The position numbers and the translations under genes are program-made. From Verrucomicrobiaceae bacterium UBA7681 (GTDB lineage Bacteria; Verrucomicrobiota; Verrucomicrobiia; Verrucomicrobiales; Verrucomicrobiaceae), in contig DLGZ01000004.1 of the NCBI GenBank assembly GCA_002482965.1, forward strand, positions 5,720 through 69,719: a stretch of 64,000 nucleotides of DNA, written 5' to 3'. A model generated the notes under the pieces. That model worked only from the letters and a program-made list of their open reading frames with translations, did not search any database and was not told where the DNA came from. Of the stretch, positions 1 to 8,960 are shown one piece after another (the first letter of the stretch is position 1; each line of letters begins with the position of its first letter).

Positions 1-6
1 GATTGA

Positions 7-1560
7 TCACGGCCTGAACAAGAACTCCTTCGTGTTTAGCAGGGCCCAGGCAACATCTTGGTTTGAAGCCGCTGTGCGCAAGATGGCCGCCCGCTCGTTT
101 TCGGTGGGCTCACGCCCCAGCAGTGTCAGAAACATTCCCTCGGCATCACCAGCTTTCGCAATCGCTTGATCGATGAGTTTGTCATTCATCATGAAGCGCA
201 CCAGTTCATGTGAGAGCGGTGTGCGGCTTTCATCCGTCCATTCGCGCGTGCCGCGGCCCAGCATGCACAGAGGATGCTCGGGTTCCGGGACTTGGCGCAG
301 TTGGGCGTCAGATTCTGCGGTGAGTGTTTTCCAGATCACCTCGGAAGGGAGGCGTCGGATCTGCGGTGCAGGCGCGAGGTAGCAGTCTCTCCACTTGAAA
401 TTGTAGTCGATGCCGGATCGGCTGTAGGCCTCCGTACGTGCCAGGATGCGCTGGAATTCACCAATACGGCCACCGCATCGCAGAAACTCCTCGATCAGCA
501 GCTTGGTGGCTTGTGAAAAATCATCGGGATGATTCGTGTCTAGGTCGATCCAGGTGGCGGCTCCGCGCGGCGATCCGTCGATGCAGCTCCGATGGTAGAG
601 ATTGGGATTGTCCGCGCTCTTGATGCCGTGCCACGGGGGCGCAGGATCCACCCCACCCACGGTGATGTCCACCTCCTCCCCGGGCATGCCAAACAGGCCG
701 CTCCACACTCGAAGCGATGCAACAAGGGCGAAACGCTTGCTCTGATCCTCCTCGGTGATCCAATGGACGACCTGCATGAGTTTGTCCTGATCGTCGCGGA
801 TGCGCGGCCAATAGTGATTAGAATGGTGCAGGATATCGGCTTGGATCACTTCCCCTGGTTTGCCATTGGGGTATTTGTAGTCGAGTGGCAGACGCATTTC
901 CTTTTGGCCTGTGAAGCAGGCGGCAAAGGCATAGCAGCCATGCTCGGTAAAGTCGTTGAAAGGATGGTCGTGGCACATGGCACAGTAGAGATCTTCACCC
1001 AGCACCGTATAGGCCGTCTCCACGCTGCTGCGCATGACGTTGCCTTCGTCATTCGTAGGCTTCAGCCAGCTTCCAATCATGGCGGCAACGATTTCGGCAT
1101 ATGGGCGGTCTTCCGCTGCCGCCTGCCGAAGCCAGGGAATTGTTTTGTAATCGTTGTCGGTCACACGAAATGCCTCTGCCAGCATGCGAAACCGCACTTC
1201 GGCACCACCGGGTTCGCGAGTGAGTGCGTCCGTAAGTCTGGCGCGTTTCCCGGGGGAGGTGTCCGCGATAAAAGTGCGCACCTCATCCGGGCGCGGCAGC
1301 CTTCCCGCGAGATCAATGCAGGCGCGCCGAAGAAATGTGGCGTCGTCTGCCATGGGTGGCAGTGCCGGCAGGGCAGGTGTGTGGTGATACGTCAGGCGTT
1401 TGTCAGCAATGAGGCGGTAATCATGCATCAGCGCGGCATCAAGATGATCCGCAGTTTGCTGGATCGTGGCGTTGATCACGTCCGGTGCCCCTCCCCGCTT
1501 GGTTTTCTCCTCAGGAGTACAGGCCAGCAGGAGGACGCAGGGCAGCAGGCAGTATTTCAT
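7..1560 (-). CDS. DUF1549/DUF1553 domain lipoprotein
   Basis: A 517-residue protein of the large secreted family typical of Planctomycetes and Verrucomicrobia. The N-terminus is hydrophobic with a Cys in a lipobox-like setting (LLLACTPE, Cys14). The DUF1549 core follows, with FLRRACIDLAGRLP at about residues 77-90 and a CAMCHDHPF motif at 193-201. That motif resembles a c-type haem site, although family members are not proven to bind haem. The C-terminus ends in the DUF1553 hallmark WALLNTKEFLF. I chose the ATG at 1560 because the signal sequence begins there; a GTG at 1578 would add six residues. The gene stands alone and diverges from purD. The biochemical role is unknown; relatives cluster with sulfatases and carbohydrate catabolism genes, which are not seen here. 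Confidence 0.85.
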   Translation of the reverse strand: MKYCLLPCVLLLACTPEEKTKRGGAPDVINATIQQTADHLDAALMHDYRLIADKRLTYHHTPALPALPPMADDATFLRRACIDLAGRLPRPDEVRTFIADTSPGKRARLTDALTREPGGAEVRFRMLAEAFRVTDNDYKTIPWLRQAAAEDRPYAEIVAAMIGSWLKPTNDEGNVMRSSVETAYTVLGEDLYCAMCHDHPFNDFTEHGCYAFAACFTGQKEMRLPLDYKYPNGKPGEVIQADILHHSNHYWPRIRDDQDKLMQVVHWITEEDQSKRFALVASLRVWSGLFGMPGEEVDITVGGVDPAPPWHGIKSADNPNLYHRSCIDGSPRGAATWIDLDTNHPDDFSQATKLLIEEFLRCGGRIGEFQRILARTEAYSRSGIDYNFKWRDCYLAPAPQIRRLPSEVIWKTLTAESDAQLRQVPEPEHPLCMLGRGTREWTDESRTPLSHELVRFMMNDKLIDQAIAKAGDAEGMFLTLLGREPTENERAAILRTAASNQDVAWALLNTKEFLFRP

Positions 1561-1645
1561 GCTGCTGCAACGGCCCACAACGCCGCTTCTTAGAGCTCGA
1601 CAGGCTGCTTGCGCTGTTCCACCCGCACGCTAAGCATCCCGGCCC

Positions 1646-2896
1646 ATGAAAATCCTCGTTACTGGCAAAGGCGGCCGTGAACACGCGCTCATCACCGCAC
1701 TCAGCGAATCCCCGCAAAAGCATGAACTCTTCGTGTACCCTGGCAGCGATGCCATCGCGACACTGGCGACGCGGGTGGATGTGGCCGGATTGCCCGAACT
1801 GATCACCTGGATGACACAAAATGGCATCGACCTCTGCGTGGCGGGCGAAGAGGCGCTGCTCGTGAAGGACAGCGGCCTGTCAAACCTCTGCGCCGAGGCG
1901 GGCATCCCATGCTGGGGTCCGCGCAAGGAGATCGCCCAGCTTGAGGCGTCGAAGACCTTCGCGAAGAAGTTTTTGCAGCGTCACGGCATCCCAACGGCAG
2001 ATTTCGCGATCTGCACCAACGCGGCGGAAGCCAAGGCCGCCCTCACAGAACTCCCGATCGTGCTCAAGTTCGATGGCCTCGCCGCAGGCAAGGGCGTGGC
2101 AGTCTGCACCGCTCAGGATGAAGCAGAAGCCTTCGTCGATGACGTGATGGAAAAACGCTGCTTTGGCGCGGGCGATCTGCTCGTGGAAAAATGCCTCACC
2201 GGCCCCGAAATCTCCATCTTCGTCTCCGTGTGCGATGACAAGTATCAGATCCTCATGCCCGCCCGCGACTACAAACGCATCCGCGACAACGACCAAGGAC
2301 CCAACACCGGCGGCATGGGCGCCGTGGCCTCGCTGGAACTGGCAGAACCGGAGCTCATGCAGCGCATCGAGCGCGAGATCGTGCAACCCACGGTGCAGGG
2401 CATCTTGAAGGACGGCCTGAAGTATCGCGGCTTCCTCTACTTCGGCCTCATGCTCACGCCCAACGGCCCGCAGGTCATCGAGTACAACTGCCGCTTCGGC
2501 GATCCTGAAGCCGAAGCCGTTCTTCCAATGCTGCGCGGTGATTTCGCCACCTACGCCTTTGAAGCAGCCAAGGGCAATCTGCAGCCCGACCTCATTCAAT
2601 TCGCCCCCGGCTGGAGCATCTGCCTCATCAGCGCCAGCGCCGGTTACCCCGCCTCATCACGCAACGGCGATGTCATCTCCGGTCTCGAATCCGTCAGCGG
2701 TGCCCGCGTATATCACTGCGGTACCAAACAAAATGCCAGTGGCCAGTTTGAAACCAACGGCGGCCGTGTCCTCGCCGTCGTGGCTCAGGGCGCAACCCGT
2801 GTCGAAGCGCGGGAAAAGGCATATGCCGAAAGCACCAAGATCACCTTTGATGGCCTGCAACGCCGTTCAGACATCGGCCAGATGCACTTCGAGTGA
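1646..2896 (+). CDS. purD: phosphoribosylamine--glycine ligase
   Basis: GAR synthetase joins 5-phosphoribosylamine and glycine with ATP, the second step of purine biosynthesis, in the cytoplasm. The 416-residue length is normal for the family. The N-terminus MKILVTGKGGREHAL is the characteristic N-domain with a Gly-rich loop. The ATP-grasp region (about 105-320) contains LKFDGLAAGKGV and the signature CRFGDPEAEAVLP near residues 282-294, which holds the metal-binding residues. The C-terminal domain is complete. There is no purine gene neighbour, so it is a stand-alone gene. A hairpin follows the stop codon. Confidence 0.96.
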   Translation: MKILVTGKGGREHALITALSESPQKHELFVYPGSDAIATLATRVDVAGLPELITWMTQNGIDLCVAGEEALLVKDSGLSNLCAEAGIPCWGPRKEIAQLEASKTFAKKFLQRHGIPTADFAICTNAAEAKAALTELPIVLKFDGLAAGKGVAVCTAQDEAEAFVDDVMEKRCFGAGDLLVEKCLTGPEISIFVSVCDDKYQILMPARDYKRIRDNDQGPNTGGMGAVASLELAEPELMQRIEREIVQPTVQGILKDGLKYRGFLYFGLMLTPNGPQVIEYNCRFGDPEAEAVLPMLRGDFATYAFEAAKGNLQPDLIQFAPGWSICLISASAGYPASSRNGDVISGLESVSGARVYHCGTKQNASGQFETNGGRVLAVVAQGATRVEAREKAYAESTKITFDGLQRRSDIGQMHFE

Positions 2897-2908
2897 ATTC
2901 TGACAGGA

Positions 2909-2929
2909 GGGGGATCATCTTGATCCCCT
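2909..2929. terminator. Candidate bidirectional hairpin between convergent genes
   Basis: A perfect 8-bp inverted repeat (GGGGATCA / TGATCCCC, 3-nt loop) lies 13 bp after the purD stop and 17 bp before the end of the convergent DUF362 gene. No clear T-run follows on either strand, so it is a weak intrinsic terminator candidate. Confidence 0.35.
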
Positions 2930-2945
2930 TGGCCTGTCTTAGATC

Positions 2946-4373
2946 TCAGGCTTTCTTCCCCAGCTTCCCCAGCTTCCCCAGCTTCCCCAGCCTCTCATCA
3001 CTCTCCAAATGCCCGGACCAGCCAAAATGGCAGCGGAACTCGAAACAGTCCTTCATCTCCTCAAACGGCCCAGTCCATTCCGGCTTGTTTGACGCGACGG
3101 TGATATCTGCAGGCGCGAAGCCAGTGATTGGGAGTCGTTGGATGGCAAAAGCATCATTCAGCAGCCGCGTCTTTTTCCAATTGAGCCCCATGAGCTGCGC
3201 GCTGACGCAATCAACCGCCACCGGATGCGTCCCGGCGATAATGACACCGCTGGCCACAGGATCACAGGACATGGGCCCGTCGCCATCGCCCCCAATGATG
3301 CCATCCACGATGGTCAGATAACGCAGCGGCTTGTCCCGCCGCACCCCACGTCCGTCGAAGTAGAAGAAGCACTTGTGCAGATCCAGGATCATGCGCCAGG
3401 CCGTGTTGTTGCCATGCCAGTTGCCGGAGCGCACGACTTCCTTGGTATCACCAAAAACGACGCGCCCCAGTTTTTTCAGAGGCACGAAAAGCTTGGAGAG
3501 AAAGAAGCGGCCAAACAGAATCTTCTTAGCGGTGCGCATCAGCGTTCCTTCGAGCGCACGCTTGGCCGTGGACTCGGCAAATTGATCCCCACCTTCAGCC
3601 GGCGTGCCCTCAGTGTGGCGCGGCAGCCAGTTCGTCCGAGGCGTGGTGCCCACCAGATTTTTCAGCGCCACGGTGAGACCCACTTTCTTGTGCGTCTTGA
3701 GCTTCGGCACATTGATCAGCACATCCGCATTCATCGGCGTACGGCAGATGCGGTATTCGTGATGCGGATCCGTGTGCTGGCGGTTGGTCGTGGCGAAATC
3801 AAAGGAAGCTCCGTAAAGCTTGCCAAGACCCGGATGGCCAAGGAATTCGCTGTCCCCATCAAGGTGAATGTCCACCGCACCTGAGGGATCGCTCGGCAGT
3901 TCCCGTTTTGCGATGGTGACCCCGTCATCAATCGTCCACTCCTCACACCGCATGTCGAACAGCAGAAAAGCGATCCCCGAAAACTCCTTCGTGAGGTCCG
4001 TGATGAGATCATCCAGCCGGTGCAAACGTCGGATCGTGGCAAAAGACGAATCACTCTGCGGCGCATCACACAGCGTCACGGAGCCATGCCCCTGAAGCTT
4101 GCGCGCGGCCCAGCGCGCCACCTCGCGCACCACTGCGGGATGCGTGATGATAGTGAGCCAGCCGCCTTCATCCTCCGGCTTGCTCGCATTGTGCTCCTTC
4201 ACCCAGTTCGGCTTGATCACCACACGATCACCAGGCGTGATGAAATCCGCCGCAAGTTCCAGCGCATCAATGGCCGTCTCGATCTGCTGGCGCAGCGCAT
4301 CGACATCATCATAGCTGGCTTGGCCGCTGAAGACGGAAACTTTCGGTGCGCCGAACGAGGTAGGGGAGATCAT
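2946..4373 (-). CDS. DUF362 domain-containing protein
   Basis: A 475-residue protein matching the DUF362 family (PF04015), whose function is not established. Visible family features are VVIKPNWVKEH near the N-terminus, then DVLINVPKLKTHKKVGLTVALKN in mid-protein, and a later block resembling IVDGIIGGDGDGPM and IIAGTHPVAVD. The tail is a run of LGK repeats. The reading frame stays open to 4529, but that extension runs across the divergent M23 peptidase start and has no protein-like character, so I chose ATG 4373 (MISPTSF). No signal peptide is visible, so it is probably cytoplasmic. It is divergent from the M23 peptidase gene with only 72 bp between the starts. Confidence 0.85.
   Translation of the reverse strand: MISPTSFGAPKVSVFSGQASYDDVDALRQQIETAIDALELAADFITPGDRVVIKPNWVKEHNASKPEDEGGWLTIITHPAVVREVARWAARKLQGHGSVTLCDAPQSDSSFATIRRLHRLDDLITDLTKEFSGIAFLLFDMRCEEWTIDDGVTIAKRELPSDPSGAVDIHLDGDSEFLGHPGLGKLYGASFDFATTNRQHTDPHHEYRICRTPMNADVLINVPKLKTHKKVGLTVALKNLVGTTPRTNWLPRHTEGTPAEGGDQFAESTAKRALEGTLMRTAKKILFGRFFLSKLFVPLKKLGRVVFGDTKEVVRSGNWHGNNTAWRMILDLHKCFFYFDGRGVRRDKPLRYLTIVDGIIGGDGDGPMSCDPVASGVIIAGTHPVAVDCVSAQLMGLNWKKTRLLNDAFAIQRLPITGFAPADITVASNKPEWTGPFEEMKDCFEFRCHFGWSGHLESDERLGKLGKLGKLGKKA
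2955..2990. repeat. Four exact tandem copies of a 9-bp unit
   Basis: The unit CTTCCCCAG is repeated four times without a mismatch. Read on the minus strand it encodes Leu-Gly-Lys repeats at the extreme C-terminus of the DUF362 protein. The unit length keeps frame, so copy-number change would only alter tail length. Confidence 0.9.
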
Positions 4374-4445
4374 GTTCACAGAGATGTGACTATTAAGGTC
4401 GGCACGTTCCCTTTGCAACGCTCTGGCAACTGCCGAGTTTCCCCT

Positions 4446-5111
4446 ATGAAGAAAGTGCTGCGATTCATGCCCCTCGTCCTCATGGCGGCGGTGGCCATCG
4501 TGATTTGGCAACAACGGAATGTCACCCATGTGATCACCAAGCCCCTGGATCCAGCCTTCATTCGACTGACTCCTCTCGAAGTGGCAACTCTGCCCCTAGC
4601 GACCCGGTTTGACATGCCCATGGGTTCTGAACACGGCGCGCTCACCTACAATGCGCGGCCTTTTCGCATCGCACGACATCTCGGTGATGACTTGAACGGC
4701 ATCGGCGGCGGAAACTCAGATCTCGGCGATGCCGTTTACTCGGCAGCCGCCGGACGCGTAGTTTACGCGGGAAGTCCCGGCCCTGGCTGGGGCAAGATGA
4801 TCCTCATCGCGCATCGCCTGCCAGACAGTGACGACCTCGGCCCCGTGATCCAGACGATGTATGCCCATTTGGAGTCAATCCGAGTGGAGGCCGGGCAGAA
4901 TGTGCAGCGCGGCGACCAGATCGGCACCGTGGGCACGGCAGAAGGTGCCTATTTGGCACACCTGCATTTCGAAGTGCGCCTCGGCCCTTATGTGAATCCT
5001 GGCCAGGGATATGCTAACACGCCCCTGAACCGCGTCGGGCCAGAACAATTCATCCGAACACATCGTGGTGCTGGAGTGGAATTGCTGAATCCGACACATA
5101 AAAAACACTGA
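4446..5111 (+). CDS. M23 family metallopeptidase, membrane-anchored
   Basis: A 221-residue zinc endopeptidase of the LytM/peptidase M23 type, expected to cut peptidoglycan cross-bridges in the periplasm. An N-terminal hydrophobic segment (about residues 6-20) follows two Lys and would act as a signal anchor. The catalytic set is complete: the HLGDD motif supplies the first His and Asp ligands, YAHLES the catalytic His, and HLHFEVR the final HxH ligand. A glycine-rich block between them resembles the usual M23 beta-barrel. The frame continues upstream over the divergent DUF362 start; ATG 4446 is chosen because the signal sequence begins there. Confidence 0.88.
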   Translation: MKKVLRFMPLVLMAAVAIVIWQQRNVTHVITKPLDPAFIRLTPLEVATLPLATRFDMPMGSEHGALTYNARPFRIARHLGDDLNGIGGGNSDLGDAVYSAAAGRVVYAGSPGPGWGKMILIAHRLPDSDDLGPVIQTMYAHLESIRVEAGQNVQRGDQIGTVGTAEGAYLAHLHFEVRLGPYVNPGQGYANTPLNRVGPEQFIRTHRGAGVELLNPTHKKH

Positions 5112-5178
5112 GATTTACAAAAAGATGATTTGAAGGAAGCCCTTTTGGATCCGTCAATCATACAGCCCCTTCAACCCC

Positions 5179-5727
5179 ATGCGTTTGATTTCCGTATTTT
5201 GCTGCCTGCTTCTCCTAGTGTCCTCACTAGGACTGGCCCAGCCAGTGAAATCGACCTCGCCTCAGATCACCTGCGAGACCCTATGCGGGGAGTTGTTTAA
5301 CTCGATCCGGATGGAGCCTGACAAAATGGTGATGCGGCTTGAGGAGGCACTGGTCATCCATGAATCCTGCGCCGGTGATATCGTGACAGCAGCGATTGAT
5401 GCCGTGAACGCCGAACCCGGGCAGGTGCGCAGAATTGTAGAAACAGCGATGGATCTTGCACCCGCTCGCGCAGCGATGATTACGGCTGCGGTGAAAAACT
5501 ACACCGCTCCTCAGGTCGTGGCTGCCGCCGAAGAGCAGATGGAGGTACGCCGCGCTGTGGTGCCGGATGCGGCTCCACCCCAGCCAATGGCAGGAGAGCA
5601 GGTAATGCGTGCGGAACTGCCGCTGCAAACCCGCAGCATCCCCATCGTTGAAGTGCGGCGTGCGGAACTGGCGCCCGAGTCATCCATGAAGCTCACGGAT
5701 GTACCCAAGGCAAAAGCGATGCAGTAG
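5179..5727 (+). CDS. Secreted helical protein of unknown function
   Basis: A 182-residue protein with a clear signal peptide (MRLISVFCCLLLLVSSLGLAQP, cleavage near residue 21). The mature part is Ala- and Val-rich. It contains segments such as VTAAIDAVNAEPGQVRRIV and ARAAMITAAVKNY that look like short repeated helices, followed by a Pro-rich linker with alternating RAEL-type motifs. I recognise no enzyme motif. It lies 67 bp after the M23 gene on the same strand and is convergent with the sorbosone-dehydrogenase-like gene. Confidence 0.7.
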   Translation: MRLISVFCCLLLLVSSLGLAQPVKSTSPQITCETLCGELFNSIRMEPDKMVMRLEEALVIHESCAGDIVTAAIDAVNAEPGQVRRIVETAMDLAPARAAMITAAVKNYTAPQVVAAAEEQMEVRRAVVPDAAPPQPMAGEQVMRAELPLQTRSIPIVEVRRAELAPESSMKLTDVPKAKAMQ

Positions 5728-5741
5728 TTGCCTCTGTTCCG

Positions 5742-7250
5742 TTACTTCGCCGGAATCTCGTTTAGCGTGTAATAGCCCACCTTGTGCAGCAGCGGAAGTT
5801 TCTCAGCGCTTCGCACACCATCCAGATGCAGTTCATGAATGTGGCCTTTGGTGAGCGGTGAGATCGTCAGGCGCACGGATTTACCGTCTGCAGCCACTGT
5901 CGCGGCAGTGATCTTGGGCAGGATTTCTGAAACTTCATCGCCACCGTACTGTTCGCGATACGCATAGGTGAACTCGCGCATGCTGTAGCTCTTCACATCA
6001 CCTGCGGCGGCGGTATCAACAGGCTGCGTGAAGGTGACCTCGAAGCCATCCGGCTTGGCGTGCATCTCATGCACCTCAAAAGGTGTCTTGCCGGTCCATT
6101 CGCATTTCTCAAAACAGAAGGGTTTCCCACCGCGTGCGCCCCAGCCGCGGTCACTGCCGCCGACGAAGACACGGCCTTCTTCATCCATGCGTCCACCGAT
6201 GATGCCGCTGGCAAAGCCGCTGCGGAAGGGAATGACGACCCCCTGCTTGATGCCGTTCACAGTTTCAAGATAGACACGACTGAGATTGCTGTGGCTTTGA
6301 TCTGCCACAAAGAGCTGCTTGCTGAAAGGGCCAAACTTGCCTGCGCTCAGGTCGCAGATGATGGCGCTGGCGGAGTTGCCGATCTTGCCGTGCACGAGAT
6401 ATACGGCGGGCGGCAGGAGCTGTTTGATGCGTTCGCGCTCCGTCACCATGCGGTCGGGATCTCCTCCCTCGCGTTTGTCTTTGCGGCCTTTGTCGCCTTG
6501 AAAGGCTTCCGGGATCGGATCGATCGGGCGCGGGCCCATGTTCGGGGCAAGATCATACCAGACATTGCCACCCGGATGGCCTTGGAAGGTGCCAGGAACG
6601 AGATGCTGCAGCGTGCAGGCGCCGTGCCACGGACCTTGATTATCGCAGTAATAGACTTCGCCATCCGCATCGAAACCGATGCCTCCAGGGCTGCGGATGC
6701 CTGAGCAGGTGGGAACCATGGTGCCGTCCGGTTTGATGCGCAGCGCCCAGCCGCGAAACGGCACCGCGCTGCTGAAGGAACCTGTCAGGCAGAGCGTCAC
6801 CCAAAGATCGCCCGCTTTGTCAAAACGACTGCCAATGGCGTACTCGTGGTAGTCGCCGGAGACACCCCAGCTGTCGTTCACGTTTTCAAAGACATCGGCA
6901 CGCCCATCGTGATCGGTGTCTATGAGGCGGGTGATCTCATAGCGCGTGGTCGCATAGAGGTTCTTGTCCTTCGGATTGTACGCAATGCCGAGCACCTCAT
7001 GCAGGCCGGATGCGAAGAGCTTGTAGCTCACGTTTGAGGTATCGCTGCTGCCAGCGCCGCTGACGACCCAGATTTCACCACGGCGGGTGCCGAGGGCGAG
7101 CTTGCCATCAGGCATCAGGTCGATGGAGCCGACCTCCAGGGCGGTCTCCTTCGGGGTGGCATAAGTGGTGATCTTGTAGAAATCAGCCTCGACCGGATCA
7201 GCGGCAAAAAGAGGTGAGCAGAGCAGGGAAAGAAAGAGAATGCGTTTCAT
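5742..7250 (-). CDS. Sorbosone-dehydrogenase-like beta-propeller protein
   Basis: A 502-residue secreted protein (signal peptide MKRILFLSLLCSPLFA). It shows the repeating propeller pattern of glucose/sorbosone dehydrogenase relatives: GSIDLMPDGKLALGTRRG, GIAYNPKDKNLYAT, a Ca-binding-like DTDHDGRAD loop, SPGGIGFDADGEVYYCDN and FASGIIGG. The family includes PQQ-dependent enzymes, but I cannot confirm PQQ ligands by eye. The C-terminal part (about residues 385-500) looks like an added beta-domain. It sits 19 bp downstream of the cupredoxin/PA14 gene on the same strand, so the two are probably one transcription unit and may exchange electrons. That last point is inference. Confidence 0.75.
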   Translation of the reverse strand: MKRILFLSLLCSPLFAADPVEADFYKITTYATPKETALEVGSIDLMPDGKLALGTRRGEIWVVSGAGSSDTSNVSYKLFASGLHEVLGIAYNPKDKNLYATTRYEITRLIDTDHDGRADVFENVNDSWGVSGDYHEYAIGSRFDKAGDLWVTLCLTGSFSSAVPFRGWALRIKPDGTMVPTCSGIRSPGGIGFDADGEVYYCDNQGPWHGACTLQHLVPGTFQGHPGGNVWYDLAPNMGPRPIDPIPEAFQGDKGRKDKREGGDPDRMVTERERIKQLLPPAVYLVHGKIGNSASAIICDLSAGKFGPFSKQLFVADQSHSNLSRVYLETVNGIKQGVVIPFRSGFASGIIGGRMDEEGRVFVGGSDRGWGARGGKPFCFEKCEWTGKTPFEVHEMHAKPDGFEVTFTQPVDTAAAGDVKSYSMREFTYAYREQYGGDEVSEILPKITAATVAADGKSVRLTISPLTKGHIHELHLDGVRSAEKLPLLHKVGYYTLNEIPAK

Positions 7251-7269
7251 GGCAGTGCGTGGCGAAAGA

Positions 7270-8829
7270 TTACTGGGCCCACTGGTAGGTGATGGTCATC
7301 GTGCCCCGCTTCGCAGGAATCACGAGATTCTGGCCGGCGAGCTGGGCGTCGCTGACGGTGATGCGGAAGGGGATCGGCCCTTTGCTGAAAAAACTGCCGT
7401 CCTTGCTCTCAAATGACCCGCTGCCGATGCGATACCAGGCGTTCGCGGGTACTTTCCCGGCGACCTTGATCGTGCGGATCAGTTTCGAGTTTCCATCGGG
7501 CTTGTTGCCGTTGCCTTCGACGGCAAATGACTCCTCAATCTCGGCACCCTGCCACGCATAGCGGAAGGTGGGACTGCGTTTGGCGTCCAGCGAGTAGCCC
7601 AGCCAGTGAAAGCCTTCATAGCGTTTGGCCTTGTCCCACTTCGGCCATTCCGCCTCAGGTTTGTCAGTGACTAAGAATGCGGGTGTGACCTCTCCGGTGG
7701 GCATCAGCACATCGTACCCGAGTGGCTTTTCGTGGCCACCTCCACGTGAATTCCAATGCCTTGATGCATCCATGAAGGCACCGCGCCAAATGAGAGCCAG
7801 ATTCATGCTCTCAGCACTCCAGGCAATGTTCACTCCGCCGGGATAGCCGACGCCAATGCCACGATTGCCCGCGCCTTGAATGAAGTTGCGATAGATCACC
7901 GCTTCGTCCTTCACTACCAGCGGGATGGGATCGAACTCCTTCTGCTTCTTGGTGCCGCCCTGCCACTTCGGATGCAGCCAAGTTGACAGCGGTGTGATCT
8001 GAGTGTCCGCGCCCTTCCATGCCGCATAGAGTTCGATCTGCCCGCCGCCTTGGAAATATTCGAGGCGAAACACATGCTCACCCTTTTCGAGTGTGAGCCC
8101 TGCTTCCTTGATGTCACCCGAAGGATGAATGCCGTCGTAGGCGAGGATTTCCTTGCCGTCGATCAGGATGCGCGAGCCATCATCGCTGGAGAGATAAAAG
8201 CGATAGGAGCCTTTCTTGGGAGCGATGAGCTTGCCGGTGAAGACCACGCCGAACTCGTTCTTGTAGTCGTCCAGCTTCACCTGAAGGAGGTTGTCGTCGA
8301 TCTTGCCTTCACGGTGCGGTTTGAGCTTGGAGAAATCTGGGAGCTGCTGCCAGTTGCCGAGGTAGAGGGCAAACTGCAGGTCATGCAGCGTGTCTCCCAC
8401 CGGTGCCACTTTCAGCACGCCGCGCATGGTGAGCGCATGGCCGGGGAAAGTACAGACATAAGGGTAGCTGCCAGCTTTTTCAGGGGCGGAGAAGCTGAGC
8501 ACCTCTTTTTCATGCGGGTTGAGCATCTTGGAGTGTGCCCAGATGCGCGGATCGTCGGGCAGCCAGTTGCGCTTCAGGGCATCCTCCGGCTTTTCCATCT
8601 GCTTCATCGCCATGGCGGCGGTGTCAGTGCCCGGCAGGCAGAAGACCAGGTTGTGCGGCAGGTCATCTCCATTTTCAAAGGTGATTTTCACGGGCTGGCC
8701 TGGCTGCACGAGCATTTCGGCGGTGTCATATTTCATCTGCGCAGTCATCGTTTTGAGCGAAAAGACAGCGGGCTCGGCGCCCCGGGCAGAGGCAGCGGCG
8801 AGAAGAATGGCGAAAAGCAGTCGGGTCAT
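7270..8829 (-). CDS. Azurin-type cupredoxin fused to a PA14 domain
   Basis: A 519-residue secreted protein with signal peptide MTRLLFAILLAAASARGA. The first domain (about 20-145) is an azurin/plastocyanin-like cupredoxin with a full type-1 copper set: the His of PHNLVF, then Cys, His and Met in YVCTFPGHALTM. A PA14 domain follows (about 150-285), seen from YRFYLSSDDGSRILIDG and KGEHVFRLEYFQGGGQIELY; PA14 often binds carbohydrate. The remainder (about 300-519) is a beta-rich module that I do not recognise. ATG 8829 is preferred because the signal peptide starts there; the frame stays open to 8913. It is the first gene of the unit with the propeller protein. Confidence 0.82.
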   Translation of the reverse strand: MTRLLFAILLAAASARGAEPAVFSLKTMTAQMKYDTAEMLVQPGQPVKITFENGDDLPHNLVFCLPGTDTAAMAMKQMEKPEDALKRNWLPDDPRIWAHSKMLNPHEKEVLSFSAPEKAGSYPYVCTFPGHALTMRGVLKVAPVGDTLHDLQFALYLGNWQQLPDFSKLKPHREGKIDDNLLQVKLDDYKNEFGVVFTGKLIAPKKGSYRFYLSSDDGSRILIDGKEILAYDGIHPSGDIKEAGLTLEKGEHVFRLEYFQGGGQIELYAAWKGADTQITPLSTWLHPKWQGGTKKQKEFDPIPLVVKDEAVIYRNFIQGAGNRGIGVGYPGGVNIAWSAESMNLALIWRGAFMDASRHWNSRGGGHEKPLGYDVLMPTGEVTPAFLVTDKPEAEWPKWDKAKRYEGFHWLGYSLDAKRSPTFRYAWQGAEIEESFAVEGNGNKPDGNSKLIRTIKVAGKVPANAWYRIGSGSFESKDGSFFSKGPIPFRITVSDAQLAGQNLVIPAKRGTMTITYQWAQ

Positions 8830-8960
8830 AGGGAGCGCGTTTAAACGAAACCAGCGGAGGTTGCCTTGCGAAAATGCAGCGTCAATGCCCTGCGTTTTAT
8901 TTACTTCGCTCATTGCACTTTGGGCTTGGCGCAGGCCGTGGAATTTGATTATCTCTCCCC

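Noticed and set aside
592..1593. Long plus-strand ORF opposite the DUF1549 gene
   Set aside because: It is antisense to a clear family member with signal and CAMCH motifs. Long shadow frames are expected at this GC content.
1880..2599. 239-residue minus-strand ORF inside purD
   Set aside because: It is fully antisense to a confident purD and shows no family resemblance.
4374..4529. N-terminal extension of the DUF362 frame
   Set aside because: It overlaps the divergent M23 signal sequence and has no protein-like pattern.
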